Assembly (NCBI GenBank): GCA_036558265.1
Contig: DATBFY010000579.1
Coordinates: forward strand, 1-37,695
Source of the DNA: RYN-433 sp036558265
GTDB taxonomy: Bacteria > Planctomycetota > Phycisphaerae > Tepidisphaerales > Tepidisphaeraceae
Reading direction: 5' to 3'
Length of the DNA: 37,695 bases
In this document: positions 15,167-23,186 of the stretch, piece by piece
How the letters are laid out: every line of letters starts with the position of its first letter
How positions within the stretch are numbered: the first letter of the stretch is position 1
Made by a program: the position numbers and the translations under genes
Notes under the pieces: generated by a model
The model's input: the letters and a program-made list of their open reading frames with translations, nothing else
Databases searched by the model: none
What the model was told of the DNA's origin: nothing

Positions 15167-18100
15167 TCACGGAGGCGCAACGAAATTGCGGGATGTTGGC
15201 GCGGGAGGGATCGCTTGGCTCGCCTCGGCGGCGTCGATCTGGGCGAAGGTCGGGGCGCGCCAGATGTAGAGTTCCTCCTCCTGGGTGCTCGCGGCAAGCG
15301 TGTTGCCGTCGGGCGAGAACTGGGTTCCGCGGATGAGCACGCCGCTGGTGGCGACGTTCAGGACCTCCTGGCGACTATTCATGTCCCAGAGCTTGAGGGT
15401 CTCGTCTTCTCCGGAGCCTGCGGCGAGTCGTTGGCCGTCGGGCGAGAACGCGACCGTGTGACCGCGGAGCGTGAAACCGGTGAGACTGGCGGAGGGTTTT
15501 GGCCGCTTTCCGGCAATCAGGTCGGCGGTCTTCCAGAGACGGATGTCCCCTCCCGTATCGGGCATGGCGAGCAGAGTTCCGTCGGGGGAGAAGCACGCAG
15601 CTTCGACCTCGCCGCCATCGAAACTCAACGTGATCGGGGGCACGTCGGATGGGATCCGCGTCAGGATGCCGGAGCCGTTGAAGGAGAGGGTGAGGCGGAG
15701 GCTTCGGGAGCGGTCCGCGGGGTCTCGCGTGAACGCCAGCGCATTGAGGCCGCCTGGCATGTGCCAGGACGACAGTTCCTTTCCGGTGTGCATGTCCCAT
15801 TCGTGGATGATGTTGTCGTTATCGGTGCAGACCACGCATACGTCCAGCGGGGTGGGCGTCCAACAGCCGATGTCGCCCTTGAAGACGGGCCGTGTGGTCA
15901 ACCGCCTGTTTTCGCGCAGATCCCATGTCTCGAGCGTGCGGTCCGCGCACACCACGAGCAATCGCCCGCCGACAAACGCAGCCGCATTGATGGTGTGGCC
16001 GAGATCCTTAACCAGTGAGGTTTTGCGCGGGTTGTTGGGATCGTGGCGGATAATGCGACCATCCCGACCGGCGCGCAGCAAGGACGCGTCTTTCTCGTCG
16101 AACGCCCAACCGAGCGCTCTAAACTGGGCTGGCGGAGAATCCTCCACCTTTGAGGTGTCCCAGAGGTACGCAGAGCCGTCTTTACTCCCACTCATGAGGG
16201 TCGTGTTGTCCGGCATCAGCGCAAGGCGCCAGATCTCATGGGTATGGCCGCGCAGGGGTCGGCCGAGCGGGGTGACGTGGGCGGGGTCGCTCACGTCCCA
16301 GAGGCGGATGGTCTGGTCGGCGCTGCCTGAGACGAGCCGGCGGCCATCGGGCATGAACAGGAGCGCGCCGACCCAGGCGCGATGGCCTTCGAGGGGTTGG
16401 CCGAGCGGGTTCCCGGTTGCGGCATCGAAGAGCCGGATCGCGGATTGGGTGACCCCGAGACTCGGGCCGGTGCTGATGGCGAGGATCTTGCCGTCCGGTG
16501 AGAAGGCGCTGGCGGTCACCGCCCCGTGTGGATTGGGGTTGGTCCAGCGCGGCTTGCCGGTGTTGAGGTCGATCACGCCAAAGGCGCCATCGGGGGCGAG
16601 GGCGGCAACGCTCAGGTCGCCGGTGATGGCAAAGGGTATCTCGTTCATCGGCTGCCAGGAAGTCTGCGGGGCCGAGACGGTCCTCACTTTCGCGCCGTTG
16701 GCGACCCGCCAGAAGGTGAGTTCTCCCTGCTGTCCGGCGGTGCTGGTGACCAGGGTCTGACCATCGCGGGAGAATGCGAGGCCGACGCAGGTCTGGTTCA
16801 AGTCGCGATCTATCGATTTGCGACCGGTGCGCGGGTCCAAGAAATGTACTTGATAATGCAGGCGCTGCTGGGCATCCCTGGACAAGGTGGTAAAGGCGAG
16901 CAGCGGCTGGACCGGGGAGAAGGCGACCCACACGGGTCCTTCCCCGGCTGGCGGTCGGAGGATCTCCTTGTGCGCGTTCAGATCCCAGACGGAGAGGGAG
17001 CCGCCGTCCCAATCTCCGAACGCCGCCCAGTGCGCATCATGGGAAACGGCTAACGACACAATGGGTCTGCGGGTGTCGCAGACCTGGGCTTTGGCGTCGC
17101 TCTGACATTGCTGCCAGAGGTATCGCCATTCCCAGCCGCGGAGGTCTGGTTCACCGGGCCGGGGGCGGTGGCGGTCGAGGAGCTCGCGTGCACGACGGAT
17201 GTTGTTCAAGGCGAGCGCCTGCTGGACGAGGATCACGTCGGCGTTGTAGGCCAGGGTTCGCTGGTCGCGTTCGGCGTGGATGGCGCGGCGCATCGACCAA
17301 GTCGACACGGCCAGGCCGGCGAGGAGCGCGACCAGGAGGGCGGTGGCGCTGGCGAAGGCGAGGCGGTTGCGACGGACGAGCTTGCGGAGGCGGTAGAGGG
17401 CCGTGGTCCTGCGGGCGGTGACCGGCTCGTTGTGGAGGTAGCGCTGGACCTCCTGGGCCAGGTCGACGGCGGTCTCGTAGCGTCGGGGCGGTTCCTTTTC
17501 GAGGCACTTCATGACGATCCAGGCGAGTTCCCCGCGAGTCAGGCGCTGGAGCTTTGGCGGGTCGACGCCGCGGGTGTCGGCGATGGCCGCGAGTGCGTCG
17601 GCGGGCAGGGACTTGAGCCTCGTGGCGGGGGCGGGGGGCACGACGTCGCGGATCGTCCGCTGGACATCGGCGACGGACCGGGCGGCCAGGTCGTCGGCGT
17701 CGAACGGGGTACGGCCGATCAGCAGCTCATAGAGGAGGACGCCGAGCATGTAGATGTCGCTGCGGGTGTCGATGTCGGCGCCACCGGCGGCCTGCTCGGG
17801 GGACATGTAGTGGGGCGTGCCGATCCACTGGCGATCCTCGGTGACCAAGGTGTGGTCGGTCAGGCGCTGTCCCTGGGTGGCCTTGGCGATGCCGAAGTCG
17901 ATGACCTTGAGCACCGGCGTACCGTCCGATGCCGAAACCAGGACGTTGCCGGGCTTCAGGTCCCGGTGGACGACGCCCTTGGTGTGGGCGTGCTGGACGG
18001 CCTGGCAGACCTGGACGAGGAGCTCGAGGCGCCGGGGGATCGTGAGCTTGCGATCGTCGCAGTAGCGGGTGATCGGGACGCCGTCCACCAGCTCCATGAC

Positions 18101-18568
18101 GAAGTAGGGGCGGCCGGTGTCGGTGGCGCCGGCGTCGAAGACGCGGGCGATGTGGGGGTGGTCCATCATCGCCAGGGCCTGGCGCTCGGCCTGGAAGCGG
18201 GCGATGACCTGCCTTGTGTCCATCCCCAGCTTGATGACCTTGAGGGCGACGTCGCGGCGGACGGGATGTTGCTGTCGGGCGAGGAAGACGCTGCCGAAAC
18301 CGCCCTCGCCGATCAGCCGGACCAGGGTATAGCGGCCAAGGGTCGAGCCGAGCGCCTCGGGGATCAGGTCCGGGCGCAGGGGGAGGGTGGGATTGGGGAG
18401 GAACCCTTGGGCCTTGTCGAGGGCTGCGAGCAGTGATCGGACTTGTTCGCGCAGGCCGGGTTCATCGCGGCAGGCATCGTCCAGGAAGGCGTCCTGAACG
18501 GATCTTGGTTTCTCCGCGGCCTGGAGGAGGAGGTCACGGAGGCGAGGATCGTCGGTTATTGGGTCCAT
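15167..18568 (-). CDS. Ser/Thr protein kinase with transmembrane helix and C-terminal WD40 propeller
   Basis: 1133 residues from ATG 18568. The Hanks-type kinase domain covers about 80-380: glycine loop IGEGGFGSV (86-94), catalytic Lys in VALK (K110), Glu in AERQ (E128), catalytic loop HRDLKPGN (201-208), DFG (224-226) and SPEQ (256-259, replacing APE). All residues needed for phosphotransfer are present. A TM helix (about 403-425) separates the cytoplasmic kinase from about 700 residues containing many WD40 units such as LVSGSADQTIRLWDV and LMSGSKDGSAYLWDT, probably one or two beta-propellers outside the membrane. The N-terminal 70 residues are helical. It lies 45 bases after an ECF sigma factor on the same strand, a pairing frequent in planctomycetes where the kinase is thought to control the sigma factor. 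Phosphorylation of that sigma factor is inferred, not shown. Confidence 0.95.
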   Translation of the reverse strand: MDPITDDPRLRDLLLQAAEKPRSVQDAFLDDACRDEPGLREQVRSLLAALDKAQGFLPNPTLPLRPDLIPEALGSTLGRYTLVRLIGEGGFGSVFLARQQHPVRRDVALKVIKLGMDTRQVIARFQAERQALAMMDHPHIARVFDAGATDTGRPYFVMELVDGVPITRYCDDRKLTIPRRLELLVQVCQAVQHAHTKGVVHRDLKPGNVLVSASDGTPVLKVIDFGIAKATQGQRLTDHTLVTEDRQWIGTPHYMSPEQAAGGADIDTRSDIYMLGVLLYELLIGRTPFDADDLAARSVADVQRTIRDVVPPAPATRLKSLPADALAAIADTRGVDPPKLQRLTRGELAWIVMKCLEKEPPRRYETAVDLAQEVQRYLHNEPVTARRTTALYRLRKLVRRNRLAFASATALLVALLAGLAVSTWSMRRAIHAERDQRTLAYNADVILVQQALALNNIRRARELLDRHRPRPGEPDLRGWEWRYLWQQCQSDAKAQVCDTRRPIVSLAVSHDAHWAAFGDWDGGSLSVWDLNAHKEILRPPAGEGPVWVAFSPVQPLLAFTTLSRDAQQRLHYQVHFLDPRTGRKSIDRDLNQTCVGLAFSRDGQTLVTSTAGQQGELTFWRVANGAKVRTVSAPQTSWQPMNEIPFAITGDLSVAALAPDGAFGVIDLNTGKPRWTNPNPHGAVTASAFSPDGKILAISTGPSLGVTQSAIRLFDAATGNPLGQPLEGHRAWVGALLFMPDGRRLVSGSADQTIRLWDVSDPAHVTPLGRPLRGHTHEIWRLALMPDNTTLMSGSKDGSAYLWDTSKVEDSPPAQFRALGWAFDEKDASLLRAGRDGRIIRHDPNNPRKTSLVKDLGHTINAAAFVGGRLLVVCADRTLETWDLRENRRLTTRPVFKGDIGCWTPTPLDVCVVCTDNDNIIHEWDMHTGKELSSWHMPGGLNALAFTRDPADRSRSLRLTLSFNGSGILTRIPSDVPPITLSFDGGEVEAACFSPDGTLLAMPDTGGDIRLWKTADLIAGKRPKPSASLTGFTLRGHTVAFSPDGQRLAAGSGEDETLKLWDMNSRQEVLNVATSGVLIRGTQFSPDGNTLAASTQEEELYIWRAPTFAQIDAAEASQAIPPAPTSRNFVAPP

Positions 18569-18613
18569 GCTGGCAGGTGTGCGGACACACCCAACGAAGT
18601 CGACACGCCGGTG

Positions 18614-19219
18614 TCATTGCGCGCTGCCATCGTACCCCAGCTCGCGGAAGAGCCAGGCTCGGGCGTAGGTCCAGTCGCGGCGGACGGTGCGGTCGGAGAC
18701 GCCCAGGGTTTTGGCGGTCTCGACCTCGCTGAGGCCGGCGAAGAAGCGGAGGCGAACGACGTCGGCGACGGCGGGGGAGGATTGTTCGAGGCGGTCGAGG
18801 GCATCGTCGATGGCGAGGACGTCGGGGAGGTGGGCGTCCGAGGCGAGGTCGAGGACGTCGAGCGGAAGTCGCCGTCGGCGACCGCCGCGCTTGCGGCGGC
18901 CCCTGGCACGGGCGTGCTCGACGAGGATCCGGCGCATGGCCTGTGCGGCGGCGCGGAAGAAGTGGGCGCGGTCGGGCCAGGGCACGTCGGCGCCGTGATC
19001 CCCGTGGACGAGTCGAAGGTAGGCTTCGTGGACCAGTGCGGTGGCCTCAAGGGTGTGATCGCGGCGTTCGAGGGCCATGCGATGGCGGGCGAGCTGCTTG
19101 AGCTGATCGTAGACCAGGGGCAGGAACTGGGCGGCGGTTCCGGGGGCGGCATCGTCACCTGACCCGCCGGGATTGTCGCGCAGACGCGCGACCTGTTCTG
19201 TGCCGGATGAGCGGCCCAT
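18614..19219 (-). CDS. ECF-type RNA polymerase sigma factor (planctomycete/acidobacterial TIGR02999-like)
   Basis: 201 residues from ATG 19219, preceded by GGGGATCC. ATG 19300 gives 27 more residues without motif. Sigma region 2 is FLPLVYDQLKQLARHRM followed by HTLEATALVHEAYLRLV. The wording L-V-H-E-A-Y-L-R-L-V is characteristic of the PF07638/TIGR02999 group. A basic linker (RARGRRKRGGRRRR) leads to region 4, RLEQSSPAVADVVRLRFFAGLSEVETAKTLGVSDRTVRRDWTYARAWLFREL, including the helix-turn-helix that reads the -35 element. No anti-sigma factor gene is adjacent. The kinase next door may take that role. The genome-specific promoter it recognises is unknown. Its own upstream region is strongly AT-rich. 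Confidence 0.93.
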   Translation of the reverse strand: MGRSSGTEQVARLRDNPGGSGDDAAPGTAAQFLPLVYDQLKQLARHRMALERRDHTLEATALVHEAYLRLVHGDHGADVPWPDRAHFFRAAAQAMRRILVEHARARGRRKRGGRRRRLPLDVLDLASDAHLPDVLAIDDALDRLEQSSPAVADVVRLRFFAGLSEVETAKTLGVSDRTVRRDWTYARAWLFRELGYDGSAQ

Positions 19220-19527
19220 TGCCCGGATCCCCGTGTGCGCGTTTCGTACCCAGACGTGACCGACGGCGGCGATCTTGCCGCGATCCAGGGACGGTTTCAA
19301 ACAATTTTTAGTAAAAATAGATATTTATTGAAAAATCGTGTCCGGTCGCTTGCGCCATTGGCGCGATGACAGGTGGGAAGCAGCACTACTCACGTCCGGA
19401 CGCAGCGGCTGGCGATCGCGGAAACACGCAGCCGGATATCGGGCGAACCATCAGATATCCGACAATTGCACATCGAACGGGAATCGGCGTTGGGAACCAT
19501 ACCACTTCTCGAACGCGGAGGAATCAC
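19220..19527. promoter_or_regulatory. 308-base divergent spacer with AT-rich core
   Basis: This spacer separates the ECF sigma gene (minus) from the haloperoxidase gene (plus). At about 19298-19340 the base composition drops sharply to A/T in a GC-rich genome. On the minus strand TTTCAA and TAAAAA are spaced 17 bases apart and could form a sigma70-type promoter for the sigma/kinase pair. No gene, tRNA or clear operator is seen in the rest. The plus-strand frame through it (from 19366) has no coding character before ATG 19528. Confidence 0.4.
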
Positions 19528-20967
19528 ATGTTGGAGCGAAACGGTCGGAAGATCGGCGGGAGTCGTTCGTGCGCGTCGTTGAGGAGCATGCGTCGTCGCG
19601 AATTCGTCAGGGTGGCACTGGTCGGGGTAGCGCCGGCGCTCGTCCTGGCCACCTGGCCGGGCGGCAGTGCGCGGGCGGACGAGATCACGGACTGGAACGC
19701 GATCGCGCTGCAGCAGGTGCTGAACTCGACGGGCGTGTCGCAGCCACGAATCATGGCGATGATGGGCCTGGCGCAGTTCGACGCGCTCAACAGCATCACA
19801 CCGCAATACAACCAATACAGCGGGTTGCCGACCTTCCTGCCGAACGCCGCGGGTGCGTCACCGCAGGCGGCGGCGGACCAGGCGGCGTACGCGATCCTGC
19901 TCAACGCGATGCCGGGGCGGCAGGCGGACCTGGACGCGGCGCTGGCGAGTCACTTGGCGACGATCCCCGACGGGGCGGCGAAGACGGCGGGGATCAACGT
20001 GGGCAACGCGGCGGCGCAGCGGATGATCTCCTTGCGCGCCAACGACCACACGTTCGACGTGGTCCCCTACACGCCGGGCAGCAACCCCGGGGACTGGCGG
20101 CCGACCGGGACGGCGCAACTGCCCGCCGCCAACGCGCAGTGGCCGCTGGTCACGCCGTTCACGATCAAGAGCGCCTCGCAGTTCCGCAATCCCAATGGCC
20201 CGCCGGCGTTGACCAGCGCGGCGTTCGCGACCGCCGTGAACGAGGTGCGGGACATCGGGTCGAGCACCAGCACGACGCGGACGCAGGCACAGACGGACAC
20301 GGCCAAGTTCTGGTATACGGCCAGCGGCACGACCAACGCGGTTCCGGGGATCTGGAACCGGGCGGCCGTCAACACACTGCAGACCCATCCGCAGAAGGAT
20401 CTGGTGGCCGAGGCGCGACTGATGGCGCTGTTGAACATGGCGGAGCACGACGACTTCATCGGGTCGAACGACGACAAGTACCATTACAACTTCTGGCGTC
20501 CGGAGACGGCGATCCACATGGCGGACACGTACAACAACCCGCAGGTGGCGAAGGACGCGAACTGGACGCCGTTCCTGGTGGCACCGCCGTTCCCGTCGTA
20601 CGTGAGCAATCACGCGTCGCTGGACGGTGCGGCGGCGGAGATCCTGAAGGAGTATTACGGCACGGACAACATCACCTTTACCGTCGGGACGCAGGGATTC
20701 GTGCTTCCGGATCGGACGTACACCAATTTCTCCGACGCGGCGCTGGAAGGCGCGCTCAGCCGCATCTACGCGGGAATTCACTATCGGTTCGATTCGGATG
20801 ACGGGCTGGTGCTGGGGCGGGACGTCGGCGGATACGTGTTCGCGAACGAGTTGCAGCCGATCGTACCCGACCCCGCGGGTGTAACACTGTGCGTCCTGGG
20901 CGGCGCGGGCTTGCTCCTGACGAGACGGCGGCCGCTTACCGTCGGCGGCGGCGGGCGAAAGCGGTGA
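19528..20967 (+). CDS. Vanadium-dependent haloperoxidase-type PAP2 enzyme with Tat-like signal and PEP-CTERM-like tail
   Basis: 479 residues from ATG 19528, with GGAGG 7 bases upstream. ATG 19588 (MRRREFVRVALVG) is a second option. The signal contains a twin-arginine-like RRREFVR and ends near ARADE (about 50). The active-site set of vanadium chloroperoxidase is complete: K317-x6-R324-P325 (KYHYNFWRP), PSYVSNH with H362 as the acid-base residue, and SRIYAGIH with R412 and H418, where H418 should bind vanadate. These enzymes oxidise halide with H2O2 to hypohalous acid. Related PAP2 phosphatases share the pocket, so the activity needs testing. The C-terminus VPDPAGVTLCVLGGAGLLLTRRR is a degenerate PEP-CTERM anchor followed by extra residues. 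The last 32 bases overlap the opposing gene. Confidence 0.9.
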   Translation: MLERNGRKIGGSRSCASLRSMRRREFVRVALVGVAPALVLATWPGGSARADEITDWNAIALQQVLNSTGVSQPRIMAMMGLAQFDALNSITPQYNQYSGLPTFLPNAAGASPQAAADQAAYAILLNAMPGRQADLDAALASHLATIPDGAAKTAGINVGNAAAQRMISLRANDHTFDVVPYTPGSNPGDWRPTGTAQLPAANAQWPLVTPFTIKSASQFRNPNGPPALTSAAFATAVNEVRDIGSSTSTTRTQAQTDTAKFWYTASGTTNAVPGIWNRAAVNTLQTHPQKDLVAEARLMALLNMAEHDDFIGSNDDKYHYNFWRPETAIHMADTYNNPQVAKDANWTPFLVAPPFPSYVSNHASLDGAAAEILKEYYGTDNITFTVGTQGFVLPDRTYTNFSDAALEGALSRIYAGIHYRFDSDDGLVLGRDVGGYVFANELQPIVPDPAGVTLCVLGGAGLLLTRRRPLTVGGGGRKR

Positions 20968-22468
20968 CCATGAAGAGGCCGCCGAAGGCCAGGGTGGCGG
21001 GTTCGGGGACGGCGGTCTCGGCGGCGGCGACGAAGGGGGCGCCGGTGTCGTACTTGAAGAGGTCGCCAAGGCCGCCGCCCAGGGTCAGGTCGAGGTGGTA
21101 GAGGGAGCCGGCGTCGTGGACGAGGGGGACGCGTTCGATGTCGCCGGTCTCGCGGCTGCGGCGGAGGAGGGCGTCGATGGTGGTGCCGGTGAAGTCGAAG
21201 GCCAGGCGGATGAGCTGCTCGGTGTCGGCGCTGGAGGCGTCGTTGGTGGCCAGGCCGTTGACGATCATGAAATAGCGTTCGTTCTGGTAGTCGGGGCCGT
21301 CGAGGGATTCGTCCACGGGGTTGAAGAAGCCCAGGAGGACGTCGCCGGCTTGGCCGTCGTTGGTCGTGCCCAGGTTGGTGGCGGAGACGGACTTGAGGTA
21401 AGGGTCGGCGGTGGCGTCGAACTCCTGGATGCCGTGGTTTTTGCCGGAGCGCGGGCCGGTAAGGATGCGGAGGTCCGTGCTCTGGAGCGCGACCAGGGTG
21501 GGGCCGAGGTTGCGGCTTTGGCGGGTGGCGTCGGCGAAGTAGTTGAAGAAGGGGGCGCGGGGCGCGCCGGGGTCGTGGCCCTGGAAGAACATCGTGTTGC
21601 CGTAGGGGTCGGACCAGTTCTTGAAAGCGAAGGCCGAGACGAACTTGTAGCCGAAGGCCCAGGAGGAGAACTGTTCGAGGCGGGCCTGGGATTCGGACAT
21701 TCGGTAGTTGGGGTCGGAGATGCCGCGGGTGTCGTATTCGCCGTCGATGCCCTGGAGGTATCGTCCGTAGGGAATGGGCTCGCGGCCGGTGCCGTCGTTA
21801 CCGGCCAGGGCGAGTTTGCGGTAGAAGGCCATCGCGCGATACGTTGCGGTCGGGCTGTTTCCGACGTTGTAGGTGGGGTTGACGCTGGCCCAGTAGAAGC
21901 TGTCGAACATGAGCATGTCCGGCCTGGCCTGGGCCATGTAGAGGCGCATGTTGGTCTCGTCGGTGCCGCCCGCGGACTGATTGGTGTAGAGGAGAACGTG
22001 GTCGAAGGCGGGGTTGGCGCGCATGGCGGTGAAGTAATTCGCCGCCGCGGCACGCTGCGCGGGATCGGCCAGGCTTTGCTCGTCCTTGTACTGGCAAGCG
22101 ATGAGGTAAGGCAGGTATGGGTCGGGCACCGTGCCCTGGATCGTCTTGTCGGACCAGACGACGGCACTCCAGGGGATCGCGCCGGGGTTGCCGTACCACT
22201 GGGGGAACCGATTGTCGCTGAGGAATCCCAACTGGACCCCGGTCACGTTCGCGTCGTGAACGGCGTCAAGATCGACGGCGGCGGGGGTGCCGTCGTAGGT
22301 GGCGGTCTGGACCTGGAGTCCCCACTCCATGAGCAGTTGATTGCCATTGCTGAGCACGAGCGGCGCGGCGGCGCTGATCGGGGCGCTCGCGGCAAGCGCG
22401 AAGATCGCGGCGGCGGAGATCAGCAGTTGCATGACAGGTTGGCGAACGCGCGCGGCGATTGTCTCCAT
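20936..22468 (-). CDS. PEP-CTERM exported protein, unknown function (possibly TIM-barrel hydrolase-like)
   Basis: 510 residues from ATG 22468, with GGAGGTCC about 7 bases upstream. A longer frame upstream crosses the promoter and is rejected. The signal peptide is hydrophobic (VMQLLISAAAIFALAASAPISAAA). The C-terminus, VPEPATLAFGGLFMVTAFARRRRR, is a textbook PEP-CTERM sorting tail (VPEP, hydrophobic helix, Arg cluster), recognised by exosortase systems. The mature part is rich in aromatic and acidic residues (NGNQLLMEWGLQVQTATYDG; VLLYTNQSAGGTDETNMRLYMAQARPDMLMFDSFYW), and strand/helix alternation suggests a TIM-barrel carbohydrate-active fold. No family signature or catalytic pair can be named. 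The gene converges on the haloperoxidase, also PEP-CTERM-like, which suggests a common envelope destination. Confidence 0.82.
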   Translation of the reverse strand: METIAARVRQPVMQLLISAAAIFALAASAPISAAAPLVLSNGNQLLMEWGLQVQTATYDGTPAAVDLDAVHDANVTGVQLGFLSDNRFPQWYGNPGAIPWSAVVWSDKTIQGTVPDPYLPYLIACQYKDEQSLADPAQRAAAANYFTAMRANPAFDHVLLYTNQSAGGTDETNMRLYMAQARPDMLMFDSFYWASVNPTYNVGNSPTATYRAMAFYRKLALAGNDGTGREPIPYGRYLQGIDGEYDTRGISDPNYRMSESQARLEQFSSWAFGYKFVSAFAFKNWSDPYGNTMFFQGHDPGAPRAPFFNYFADATRQSRNLGPTLVALQSTDLRILTGPRSGKNHGIQEFDATADPYLKSVSATNLGTTNDGQAGDVLLGFFNPVDESLDGPDYQNERYFMIVNGLATNDASSADTEQLIRLAFDFTGTTIDALLRRSRETGDIERVPLVHDAGSLYHLDLTLGGGLGDLFKYDTGAPFVAAAETAVPEPATLAFGGLFMVTAFARRRRR

Positions 22469-22538
22469 CGCAAGGACCTCCGGATTCCAGCTTTGCGTGG
22501 GGGGGATGCCCCGCCCTTTGTGATGATGTCGTTCGCGG

Positions 22539-22567
22539 AATATACTCGCCCAGTGCCGCAGGACCAA
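22539..22567 (-). promoter_or_regulatory. Candidate promoter of the PEP-CTERM gene
   Basis: On the minus strand TTGGTC (22567-22562) and TATATT (22544-22539, five of six to TATAAT) are separated by 17 bases. Transcription would start near 22532 and give a 5' leader of about 65 bases with a small GGGG-CAT-CCCC hairpin. The -10 box is good, the -35 weak. Confidence 0.45.
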
Positions 22568-22576
22568 TGCATCCTT

Positions 22577-22606
22577 TTGCGATTCGCTCCAGTACATCTC
22601 GATATT
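22577..22606 (+). promoter_or_regulatory. Weak candidate promoter of the 22649 gene
   Basis: TTGCGA (22577-22582) and GATATT (22601-22606) with an 18-base spacer, 42 bases before ATG 22649. Each box matches only four of six consensus bases. It would be back-to-back with the PEP-CTERM promoter. Confidence 0.25.
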
Positions 22607-22648
22607 TGACCCTCTGCGCGGTGCTTCATACCCTGCCGCGCAAATCAC

Positions 22649-23164
22649 ATGAAGCGCGCCGGCTTCCAAGTCAGCCTGATCGGGGATTCCGATGCGGACG
22701 CGACGACCGTGGCGGTCGCGTTTGAGATCGGGGCCATGCTGGCCGAGCTGGGTGCGATCCTGATCACCGGAGGCGGCGCGGGCACGATGCAGGCCGCGTG
22801 CCGGGGGGCACGGAGCAAGGGCGGCGTGACCGTCGCCATTCTCAAGTCAGCGGATTTCGCCGACGCCAACGACGCCTCTTCGATCGTCATCCCGACCGGC
22901 CTGGGTCACGCGCGCAACGTCGTTAACATCCTTGCGGGCGATGTCGTGATCGCGCTGGGGTCGTCGGCCGGCACGATCTCGGAAGCTTGCTTCGCGTGGA
23001 TTCAAGGGCGCCCGATCCTGACGCTCGCCGGGTTCGGCGGGTGGGTCGAGCGCGTGGCGCGCGAGGGGGGCGTGGACGGGCGGCGAACGTCGGAGGTGAT
23101 CGTCGTCGATTCCGTGAGCGAGTTGCGCGACGAGATCGCCAGGCGCATGGCGGCGCGCCAATAG
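22649..23164 (+). CDS. TIGR00725/SLOG-type Rossmann nucleotide-binding protein
   Basis: 171 residues from ATG 22649; no clear ribosome-binding site. The sequence fits the TIGR00725 family within the SLOG/LOG-like superfamily: an opening strand QVSLIGDSDAD, the glycine motif AILITGGGAGTMQAACRGARSKGG, then RNVVNILAGDVVIALGSSAGTISEACFAWIQGRPILTL. The GGG-x-G-x-M box binds nucleotide or nucleotide-derived ligands in relatives such as LOG cytokinin-activating phosphoribohydrolases. The full PGGxGTxxE signature of true LOG enzymes is replaced by SSAGTISE, so phosphoribohydrolase activity is not assured. It is monocistronic and converges on the cytochrome/monooxygenase gene with a 22-base gap. Confidence 0.88.
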   Translation: MKRAGFQVSLIGDSDADATTVAVAFEIGAMLAELGAILITGGGAGTMQAACRGARSKGGVTVAILKSADFADANDASSIVIPTGLGHARNVVNILAGDVVIALGSSAGTISEACFAWIQGRPILTLAGFGGWVERVAREGGVDGRRTSEVIVVDSVSELRDEIARRMAARQ

Positions 23165-23186
23165 GGCGCGTCGGCCTAAGCGCGAG

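Noticed and set aside
17108..18436. 442-residue plus-strand frame opposite the kinase
   Set aside because: The minus strand has a complete kinase domain and the plus frame has no start signal or motif.
22468..22535. ACGCAAAGC in the leader of the PEP-CTERM gene, reminiscent of the c-di-GMP-I (GEMM) riboswitch
   Set aside because: The leader is only about 65 bases, the GCAAACC-like 5' part is absent and the second stem cannot form before the start codon.
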